19,373 nucleotides of DNA. It comes from Clostridiales bacterium (GTDB lineage Bacteria; Bacillota; Clostridia; Christensenellales; Pumilibacteraceae). The notes under the pieces are model-generated. The model was given only the letters and a program-made list of their open reading frames with translations, was not told the origin of the DNA and did no database searches. The translations under genes and the position numbers were made by a program. Positions within the stretch are counted from its first letter, which is position 1. Each line of letters opens with the position of its first letter. The DNA is taken from NCBI GenBank assembly GCA_003533505.1, contig DQGD01000009.1, positions 1 to 19,373 of the forward strand, read 5' to 3'. Shown piece after piece: positions 10,201-16,377 of this stretch.

Positions 10201-11196
10201 GATTGCCTCGGCTGCGCGGAAGCCCGTGATACGAGCCGCGAGCGAAAGCTTTTTGTTGAATTTATATCTGCCCACACGAGAGAGGTCGTACCTTCTTCTG
10301 TCGAAGAACAAGCCTCTCGTGAACTGCTTGATGGAGTCGATGTTGGGAATCTCGCCGGGGCGCAGCTTGCGGTTGAGCTCTTTAAGTCCGTCGTCCTCGG
10401 TCTTGTTCGGGTCTTTGTCGATGGTGTTCGCCATCAGCGTTTCGCCCATGAAGAGCTTGGTCATCGCCTCGTCGTCCGAGAAAGACTCATAGGGCTCGGC
10501 GCCGGCTAAGTTGCCTGCCACCGGAACGTACTTGAAGTCGGCGAGAATGCGGTCGGGGTCCTCGAACTCCGTACCGAGTACCGCGGACAGCGCGCGCATC
10601 AGCACCGAAGCCTGCACCTTACGCTGACGGTCTACGTGCACCCACAGAATGCCCTTGTCGTCCGCCTGAAATTCCAGCCACGCGCCGCGCGACGGGATAT
10701 TGGTGGCTCCGTAGTAAGCTTCGCCTGTGCGCACGTCCTTGACGGAATCGAAATACACGCCCGGGCTTCTGACGAGCTGGCTGACGACGACGCGCTCGGC
10801 GCCGTTGATGATGAACGAGCCGTTGGGGGTCATGAGCGGCATGTCGCCCATAAACACTTCCTGCTCGGTGATAAGCCCGGTTTCCTTGTTGACAAGACGT
10901 ACCTTGACTTTGAGCGGAACGGCGTAGGTGGCGTCGCGGTCCTTACACTCCTTCTCGGTGTACTTCGGAGTCATCTCGAAGCGGTGCTCCAAAAACCACA
11001 GCTCCATTTTGCCGCTGAAGTCCCTGATAGGCGAAAAATCCTTAAAGACTTCGCCGATACCGGTTTTCAGAAACTCGTTGTAGGAGTTCTTTTGCACCTC
11101 GACGAGGTAAGGCATCTCGCAAACCTCGTGTACCTGCGCAAAAGAACGTCTTTCCGTGTTTCCATACTTGACCTTCCTGATAGTTCTGACGGACAT
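7210..11196 (-). CDS. rpoB: DNA-directed RNA polymerase subunit beta, with long acidic C-terminal tail
   Basis: This second large subunit of RNA polymerase is 1328 residues, longer than the roughly 1180-1240 usual in Bacillota. The rifampicin-pocket cluster lies at 524-553 (FGSSQLSQFMDESNP then IAELTHKRKLSALGPGG). It has Lys546 where E. coli has Arg529; His543, Ser548 and Asp533 match the sensitive type. PIETPEGQNIGLINSL follows at 577-592. The conserved KISVGDKMAGRHGNKGVIS and the [28 protein letters not shown] region (in two parts) are present. The normal fold ends near residue 1238. Residues 1239-1328 form an extra tail with 41 Asp/Glu and only 4 Lys. The ATG at 11194-11196 has an AAGGAGAG site. 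Unlike the common rplJ-rplL-rpoB-rpoC order, rpoB is the first gene of its unit. Confidence 0.99.
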
Positions 11197-11287
11197 TCGT
11201 TCTCTCCTTAGAATGTTACTTTTCTATTTTAAGACGCGGCGTTCGGCCGACAAAAGCCGATAAAACCGCATAATATAACATTATAAA

Positions 11288-11317
11288 ATAATAACAGTTT
11301 TCGCCAGAGTTTGTCAA
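11288..11317 (-). promoter_or_regulatory. Promoter of rpoB-rpoC
   Basis: TTGACA (11312-11317) and TATTAT (11288-11293) with an 18-nt spacer lie on the minus strand in an AT-rich gap. Transcription would start near 11281, giving a leader of about 85 nt. I see no L10(L12)-type ribosomal-protein leader fold, consistent with rplJL being elsewhere. Confidence 0.75.
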
Positions 11318-11391
11318 GCATTTTACGATAAATATTTTTCGGAAAATTTTTCGCGAAATTTTTACGGGTAAAAACTCCGCTTCCGAAACGC

Positions 11392-11424
11392 AAAAACGCC
11401 GCTCGCAAGGACGCGAACGACGCT
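11392..11424 (-). terminator. Terminator of the VTC-DUF4956-Cthe_2159 operon
   Basis: On the minus strand a 12-bp stem (11413-11424 with 11395-11406, three G-T pairs) around GTCCTT is followed by TTTTT. It sits 18 nt after the stop codon of the shifted frame of the lipoprotein gene. That position supports the view that the shifted frame is the original end of that gene. Confidence 0.75.
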
Positions 11425-11441
11425 ATTTTCAATACGCGGAT

Positions 11442-12637
11442 TTAATCTCGGTTTGCCTCCTGCATTCTGCCGCCCGGTCTACCGCCGGTAATCGCCGCCG
11501 GGCGCGCCGCCATGCCGCGCGAGCCGATTGCCACGAACGTGCCGCCGGAAATCGCGATAAAGCAGCTCGCGTCGACGTTGAAGTCGTTTTGCCCGGGTCT
11601 GCCGCCGAGCGATGACGAGTCGTTGTCGCCTGCCGCGTTCAGTCCGTCGTCGATACTTCGCCGCCGTAGATAAGCATGTCCGCGCTTGACTTGACGCCTT
11701 TGGTCGATACGTCCGACGACGAAAGCGTTTTACCGCTTCCGTCGCCCGACGTAATGTCCGTAGTTCCGCCCGTTATCTCCACCGCGCCGCTCGCGTCGAT
11801 TCCCTCATAACCCGACGTGATTTTAAGACTGCCGCTCTCCATGTAGAAATAGCCTTTGGTTGCGTCGTAGGTATTCTCGACGTGTATGCCGTTCTTGTTC
11901 GATACTATCGTCAGGCTTGCCGAAGCCACTCTCACGCTGTCGTTTGCCTCTATGCCGTGGTTCGCGGCGGTAACGCTAATCGTGCCGCCCGTGATTTTCA
12001 CGTCGTCCTTGCCGACTATTCCGTGCTTGGAACTCGTAATCGTCAGGCTTCCCTCGCCCTGAAGCACGACGTTATCCTTGGCAAAGATTACTCCGTCGAC
12101 TTTGTTGTAGTCGATTGCGGCGAAGCTACCGGTGACGGCGAGCGAGTTTTCGCCCTCGAGAACGATAAACGTCTTGTCAGCGGACTTTATATAGATTGCG
12201 GCGAAGTCGTCGTTTACTATGCTCGCGCCGCTAAGCACCAGCCGCACCTTTTCTGTGATTGCCGAAGGCACGTCGACTATTATCGTAACGTTGCTGCCGC
12301 TGCCGCTCACGATATACGTCCCGGGTTCGGTTATCGTAGCCTTGCCGCCGAGCGCGCTAACGGTATCCGAATCCGCCGTGACCGCGCCGCCGTCAATCGA
12401 GATTGCGACAGCCGAAGCCGCGTCGTATGACGGCGTTTTGTCCGCGTCGGTGAACATTCCCGAGCTGTCGGGCACGGTGACGACTTCGGAAACGTCGCTG
12501 CCCGTATCCGCGACGATTCCGTTCGTGCCGCCGCCCGTGCCGCCGCTCGCAGCGCCGCTCCCCGAGCACGCGCACAGCAGCGAGAACGCGAGTACGAAAA
12601 CGATTATATACGCAAAAAGCTTGCTTGTTCTTTTCAT
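11442..12637 (-). pseudogene. Cthe_2159-like carbohydrate-binding beta-helix lipoprotein gene, frameshifted
   Basis: The protein starts with a lipoprotein signal (MKRTSKLF, hydrophobic stretch, LCAC lipobox with Cys24). A Gly/Ser linker and a right-handed beta-helix of the DUF4353/Cthe_2159 type follow, with rungs such as GSLTITSSKHGIVGKDDVKITGG at 196-218 (two parts) and GSLKITSGYEGIDASGAVEITGG. These proteins bind acidic polysaccharide and calcium outside the cell. The first frame stops after 332 residues at 11639. A second frame continues from about 11654 to the stop at 11442 and encodes 70 family-typical residues, IDDGLNAAGDNDSSSLGG and then ISGGTFVAIGSRGMA. One missing base near 11654-11656 would explain the break. 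Rungs that I expect between these motifs are absent, so repeat collapse may have occurred. AAGGAG precedes the ATG; the gap to DUF4956 is 33 nt. Either a real pseudogene, a truncated but working protein, or a sequence error. Confidence 0.7.
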
Positions 12638-12670
12638 GGTAAAACTCCTTTCGCCGAAGCCAATCGTCGG

Positions 12671-13354
12671 TTAAAGCTCGGCGGTAGCGAAGTCGGTACG
12701 CTCGAGCATGACCTCGAGGTTGCCGTTTCTCGTGCGGAGCTCGTCCAAAAGCTTTTTCTCGTCCGCGAGGCTTTTGAGCGTGACGAGGTAGTCGAGCCTG
12801 AACATGCTGCCCATGTTGACGGACTTGACCTTGACGAGCTCGTGCTTTACTGTGTAGGTATTCAGCACGTCGTCGAACACCGTGGTGTAGTCCAAGTCCT
12901 CGGGAATGGTCACGCGCAGCCGCTTATCTTTCGGCACGGACTTTTTCTCCCAGATTTTCGTCGCCGAAAACGCCGCAATCGCGCCACCCGATACAAGAGT
13001 GAATATCGCGCCGTAGGCAAGGTAGCCCATGCCGAACGCAAGTCCGGCGGTCATCGCCGCGAAGATTATGCAGATTTCCTTTGCCGTGCCTGCCGCCGAG
13101 CGGAACCTGACCAGCGAGAACGCGCCTGCCACCGCCACGCCTGCGCCGATATTGCCGTTGACTAGTATTATCACCACCGCCACCGTCATGGGCAACAGAG
13201 CCGTCGTTATAAAGAAACTCTTGCTCGACTGCGAGCGGAAATAGCATATAAACGCGAACGCCAGCCCCGCCGCGAACGCAACCGCCACGCACAAAAAGAA
13301 GTTACCGGCAGTAGCCGTAGTCCCGTTAAAAACGCTTGCAAAAAAATTATCCAA
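12671..13354 (-). CDS. DUF4956 integral membrane protein
   Basis: This 227-residue membrane protein has about four hydrophobic segments: roughly 18-38, 47-66, 68-82 and 93-132. The segment GAFSLVRFRSAAGTAKEI at 77-94 is the strongly conserved DUF4956 signature between membrane spans. The C-terminal half (about 135-227) is soluble and charged, likely cytosolic. The start is TTG at 13352-13354, preceded by GGAGG nine bases away, and overlaps the VTC gene stop by 8 nt, so translation is coupled. No ATG fits nearby. DUF4956 genes are often found beside VTC-domain genes, as here. A role as membrane partner or channel for the polymerase is a reasonable guess, not shown. Confidence 0.85.
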   Translation of the reverse strand: MDNFFASVFNGTTATAGNFFLCVAVAFAAGLAFAFICYFRSQSSKSFFITTALLPMTVAVVIILVNGNIGAGVAVAGAFSLVRFRSAAGTAKEICIIFAAMTAGLAFGMGYLAYGAIFTLVSGGAIAAFSATKIWEKKSVPKDKRLRVTIPEDLDYTTVFDDVLNTYTVKHELVKVKSVNMGSMFRLDYLVTLKSLADEKKLLDELRTRNGNLEVMLERTDFATAEL

Positions 13355-14039
13355 CTTTCTTTACCTCCAGTAATTTTTTCTCGGCTTCGCGCTCGTAAGC
13401 CGTGCCGTATTTTGAAAACGATGTCTTGTATATTCTCTCTTCGCTCAGTATCTTCGTCAGCCACAGCGGAATCGCCGCGCCCGTCTTGATCTCCATCAGC
13501 ACTTCGCCCCGACTAAACAGCGGCGTGCCGTACAACCCCGTTCCAAGCGTAAGCTCTTCCGTTCTGTATCGCACGTTGTGGTCGAACGTGACCCGAAGAT
13601 CGCCCTCGCCGAAGTACGCTTCCCTATCGTAAATCAATAAAGCCTTGGGGCTGAGATCGCCGTAGAACTTTTCGAAGTAATTGATTTCTCTGCCGATCTG
13701 TCCGCCGTTCGTTTCGCCGTTTGCGAGTGCTCGCGGCGTGGTTTCGATACGCCGCTTGTACACGACCCCGGAACATTTCTTTTTGAGTTCGAGGAACACT
13801 TTGTCGTCCGCTTCCGCAAGTCCGTAACTGCGGAGTCGCAATTTTTCCTTGTACTCGGGCTTTTCGATCGAACGGCGGATAAGCCGAAAATCATCGGTGT
13901 CGTAATATAGGCTTTGTATCGCCGTTCGTCCGTACTCGTCGGGTCTGAGACGCGCCGCCGCACGCGCAAGCACCGCTTCGTACTGCGCCGGGTTAAGCAC
14001 GTATTTCAATTCGTATCGCTTGAAAACGCATATGCACAT
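13347..14039 (-). CDS. VTC-domain protein, polyphosphate-polymerase-like
   Basis: This 230-residue protein consists of a single VTC domain, the tunnel-shaped catalytic fold of yeast Vtc4, which makes polyphosphate from ATP. The elements in order are FKRYELKYVL at 6-15, SLYYDT at 43-48, KLRLRSYG at 66-73 (Arg68 and Arg70, matching the paired basic tunnel residues), FLELKKKCSGVVYKRR at 82-97, DREAYFGEGDLRVTFDHNVR at 138-157, LMEIKTG at 181-187 (Glu183 as likely metal ligand, Lys185) and SFSKYG at 207-212. The acidic and basic catalytic set looks complete. I chose the ATG at 14037-14039 because CGGAGG lies 9 nt upstream; the in-frame ATG at 14081 lies within the promoter. It is first in an operon with DUF4956 and the beta-helix lipoprotein. 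No membrane span is seen, so it may act with DUF4956 at the membrane. Confidence 0.87.
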   Translation of the reverse strand: MCICVFKRYELKYVLNPAQYEAVLARAAARLRPDEYGRTAIQSLYYDTDDFRLIRRSIEKPEYKEKLRLRSYGLAEADDKVFLELKKKCSGVVYKRRIETTPRALANGETNGGQIGREINYFEKFYGDLSPKALLIYDREAYFGEGDLRVTFDHNVRYRTEELTLGTGLYGTPLFSRGEVLMEIKTGAAIPLWLTKILSEERIYKTSFSKYGTAYEREAEKKLLEVKKVG

Positions 14040-14066
14040 TCGATTTCGCCTCCGTTTTTTTCTTAC

Positions 14067-14101
14067 ATTGTAAAACGGCAACCTAAATTTAACTTAAAGT
14101 T
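14067..14101 (-). promoter_or_regulatory. VTC-operon promoter with candidate response-regulator site
   Basis: TACAAT (14067-14072) is the -10. There is no acceptable -35. Starting 8 nt upstream is an AT-rich element at 14081-14101, which on the plus strand reads ACCTAAATTTAACTTAAAGT then T. It matches the element at 16234-16254 in 17 of 21 positions with the same distance to the -10. This is the layout of promoters activated by OmpR/PhoB-type regulators. Confidence 0.6.
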
Positions 14102-14130
14102 ATAAAACTTTTTCGGAAATTTTATAAACG

Positions 14131-14170
14131 AAACGCGCGGCTTCGGCTTTAACCGTTAAACCGCGCGTTT
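14131..14170 (-). terminator. Terminator downstream of the histidine kinase gene
   Basis: AAACGCGCGG (14131-14140) and CCGCGCGTTT (14161-14170) form a perfect 10-bp stem. On the minus strand it is followed by CGTTTATAAAATTT. It lies 44 nt past the kinase stop and just upstream of the VTC promoter, so the two operons are separate units. Confidence 0.7.
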
Positions 14171-14213
14171 GCGTTCTCATAAATTCTTATATAATTGCCC
14201 TATTATAATTGTC

Positions 14214-15518
14214 CTATCGCGTGCTTTTGAAAGTCATGCGGATAGTAAATACGCCGTCGGCGCTGCCGTAAGCCGAAACTTTGCCGTCGTGGAGTTCGAC
14301 AATCGACTTTGCGATAGACAGCCCCACTCCGTTGCCGTGGACTTTGGAAGCGCGGGCTTCGTCCGAACGATAGAAACGCTCGAAACAGCGGTTCATATCC
14401 CCGGCTTTCACGCCGTCCGCGTCGTTCGCGCACTCGATAACCGCGTTCTTGCCCACGCGCTTCGCCGTGAGCGTAACGCGTGAAATCGCGTACTTCGCGG
14501 CGTTTTCAAGGACTATCGAGAACGCCTGACGGACGAGCGTTTCGTCGCCGCAGATTTTCAAGTCGTCGTCGATATCCGTCGAAAGCGTTCTGCCGTCCTT
14601 TCCGATAGCCGCGCGGAACGAATCGACCGTACCCGACAGCGCTTCGGACAAAGAAAACTCGGTCTTTTGCGACAGTTTTTCCGTTTCGTCAAGCCTTGCG
14701 AGCGCGGTCAGATTCTTGACCATCGCGGTCATACGCTCGACTTGCGCGGCGATTGCGGCGGTATACTGCGTTTCGCCGCCCGTAAGTTCTGTCAGTTCGT
14801 TGTTCGCCGAAATTATCGTCAGCGGCGTTTTCAGTTCGTGGCTTGCGTCGGTAATAAACCGCTTCTGTTTCTCGTAGCTCTCTGCGATAGGCCGCACGGC
14901 GAGTTTCGACAGAAACAAAATCAGCACGAACACGGCAACCAGTCCTACGCCGGAAATCCACATACTTGTGACGAAAAAAGTATCGGCGGTGTCTTTTTGC
15001 CGCGCACAATCGACGAACAGCACGAATTGTCCGTCGTCTGCGACGTAATAACGGTAAATCCCGATATAACCGCGGTTCGTGCGTTTATTCGCCGCTTGCG
15101 CCGCAAGTTTGACCGCTCGCTCGCCCGATACGGCGGCTATGCTCCCCACGTCCGCGACCGCGCCCGTATCTCCGAATTTAACCGTGAAATAGCGGGTTTC
15201 ATACGGCGTTTCGCGGTTCATGCCGGGAATCGGTTTGCTCTCGTCATCATCGTCATCGTCGTCATCATCGTCATCGTCGTCATCGTCGTCGGTTTTTTCG
15301 TCGAGTTTATCGTCGGGTTTGGTTTCGCCGCCGGGCATAGTTTGCGCGGAGTTCTGAAAGCTTCCGCCGCCGGCGTACAATACGTCCAGTACCGAATCGG
15401 CGTAACTTGCGACCTTGCCGTAGTTGACGACGTTGATCGCCGTCATGATCACCGCAAGCACGCAAAATACGGACAGCATCGTGACGAGAATAAACTTTGC
15501 GCGAAGTTTTTTTATCAT
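14214..15518 (-). CDS. Membrane sensor histidine kinase with 16-Asp extracellular tract
   Basis: This 434-residue sensor kinase has TM1 at about 8-31, an extracellular region at 32-186 and TM2 at about 187-206. A short linker without a clear HAMP domain leads to the H-box DASHELKTP (phospho-acceptor His227), then N-box ENAAKY (Asn339), G1 box ANDADG at 364-369, F-box FERFYRSD at 379-386 and G2 box GNGVGLSIAKS at 395-405. The extracellular part carries 16 uninterrupted aspartates at 77-92, encoded by mixed GAC/GAT codons (15243-15290), which suggests binding of Ca2+, other cations or cationic peptides. The ATG at 15516-15518 overlaps the regulator's TGA (ATGA), with GGAGGAG inside the regulator's 3' end. 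An upstream start at 15620 lacks these signals. Its partner is the response regulator just upstream. Confidence 0.93.
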   Translation of the reverse strand: MIKKLRAKFILVTMLSVFCVLAVIMTAINVVNYGKVASYADSVLDVLYAGGGSFQNSAQTMPGGETKPDDKLDEKTDDDDDDDDDDDDDDDDESKPIPGMNRETPYETRYFTVKFGDTGAVADVGSIAAVSGERAVKLAAQAANKRTNRGYIGIYRYYVADDGQFVLFVDCARQKDTADTFFVTSMWISGVGLVAVFVLILFLSKLAVRPIAESYEKQKRFITDASHELKTPLTIISANNELTELTGGETQYTAAIAAQVERMTAMVKNLTALARLDETEKLSQKTEFSLSEALSGTVDSFRAAIGKDGRTLSTDIDDDLKICGDETLVRQAFSIVLENAAKYAISRVTLTAKRVGKNAVIECANDADGVKAGDMNRCFERFYRSDEARASKVHGNGVGLSIAKSIVELHDGKVSAYGSADGVFTIRMTFKSTR

Positions 15519-16186
15519 TTCTTCTCCTCCAAGCGATACCCCACGCCTCTCGCCGCCACTATTTCGCAACCTGCTCCGATATTCTTCAGTTTCTTCCGAA
15601 GCGCGGATATGAACACCCATACCACGCTGAGTTCCGCTTCCGCCTCGCTATCCCACACTTGCCCGAAAATGCGCTCGGTGGACAACACCGCGTTATGATT
15701 GCGGATAAGATACTCCATAAGCCGATATTCTTTGTTCGTCAACCGTACCGACTCGCTCGCCGCGCGAAGCTCACAAGTTTCGGGGTCGAGCGTGACACCG
15801 CCGAACGTAACCGCAGACAGCGTTTCCGCTTTTCGCCGCGTGAGCGCCCGAACGCGGGCAAGAAGTTCTTTCGCCGCGAACGGCTTCGTCAGATAATCGT
15901 CCGCGCCCGAGTCCAACCCCAGCACTTTGTCGTCGATTTCCGCGCGAGCCGTGAGGATAAGCACCGGCACGCCGTAACCGTGTTCGCGCAGTTTTTTTAC
16001 TACCGTTATGCCGTCAAGCCCCGGCATCATTACGTCCAGTATCACCCCGTCGTAACTGCCGTTTTCGGCGTAATAAAGCGCGTCGTCGCCGTTAAAAACC
16101 GCGTCGACCGCGTAGCCGCCTATTTCGAGTATTTGTTTTATCGCCGCGGAAAGATCGACTTCGTCCTCCGCAAGTAGCAGTTTCAT
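15515..16186 (-). CDS. OmpR/PhoB-family response regulator
   Basis: This 223-residue two-domain regulator has a receiver domain at 1-115 with acidic pocket Glu7-Asp8, phospho-acceptor Asp51 (VILDVMMPGLDG), Thr79 and Lys101 (YLTKPF). The winged-helix DNA-binding domain lies at about 127-220, with LTNKEYRLMEYLIRNHNAVLS and the recognition-helix region VVWVFISALRKKL, ending ARGVGYRLEE. The usual phosphorylation residues are all present. The ATG at 16184-16186 has a modest GGTGA site upstream. It is the first gene of a two-gene operon with the histidine kinase. Its promoter and that of the VTC operon share an operator-like element, so it probably activates both. Family position (VanR/PhoP-like) cannot be fixed by eye. 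Confidence 0.95.
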   Translation of the reverse strand: MKLLLAEDEVDLSAAIKQILEIGGYAVDAVFNGDDALYYAENGSYDGVILDVMMPGLDGITVVKKLREHGYGVPVLILTARAEIDDKVLGLDSGADDYLTKPFAAKELLARVRALTRRKAETLSAVTFGGVTLDPETCELRAASESVRLTNKEYRLMEYLIRNHNAVLSTERIFGQVWDSEAEAELSVVWVFISALRKKLKNIGAGCEIVAARGVGYRLEEKK

Positions 16187-16219
16187 ATTTTTTCACCGCC
16201 TGTTTCAGTTCTCGGCGCG

Positions 16220-16254
16220 ATTATAGCGCGCTGACCTTAATTTTAATTTAAGTT
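16220..16254 (-). promoter_or_regulatory. Two-component operon promoter with candidate autoregulatory site
   Basis: A perfect TATAAT (16220-16225) lies on the minus strand without a consensus -35. Eight bases upstream begins an AT-rich element at 16234-16254, plus strand ACCTTAATTTTAATTTAAGT then T. It is matched at 17 of 21 positions by the VTC promoter element at 14081-14101. Autoregulation by the response regulator is the likely reading. Confidence 0.6.
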
Positions 16255-16324
16255 TATCATATTCCCCGTATTTTTTCAACGGTTTTCACCTCTTTCCGCC
16301 CGATTTGTGATTTATAAGGATAAG

Positions 16325-16355
16325 AAAAGACCGAAGCGTGTGACTTCGGTCTTTT
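16325..16355. terminator. Terminator of the surface-protein gene
   Basis: AAAAGACCGAAG (16325-16336) and CTTCGGTCTTTT (16344-16355) pair perfectly over 12 bp around CGTGTGA. T-runs are present on both sides, so it can act in both directions. It lies 22 nt after the stop of the surface protein. Confidence 0.9.
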
Positions 16356-16377
16356 GCGGACGTTAGGTTATAATCGG

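Noticed and set aside
8584..10509. Long open frame (641 codons) on the plus strand
   Set aside because: It is antisense to rpoB, composed of Val/Asp/Leu-rich shadow sequence with no recognisable domain.
11229..11432. Possible 67-residue minus-strand gene before rpoB
   Set aside because: It spans the operon terminator (11392-11424) and the rpoB promoter, has no good start signal and looks like random AT-rich translation.
14040..14081. 14-residue extension of the VTC protein
   Set aside because: Its start lies upstream of the -10 box and has no ribosome binding site; CGGAGG precedes the internal ATG at 14039.
15519..15620. 34-residue N-terminal extension of the histidine kinase
   Set aside because: It would overlap the response regulator by over 100 nt. 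The internal ATG has the ATGA overlap, a GGAGGAG site and is followed by the first membrane span.
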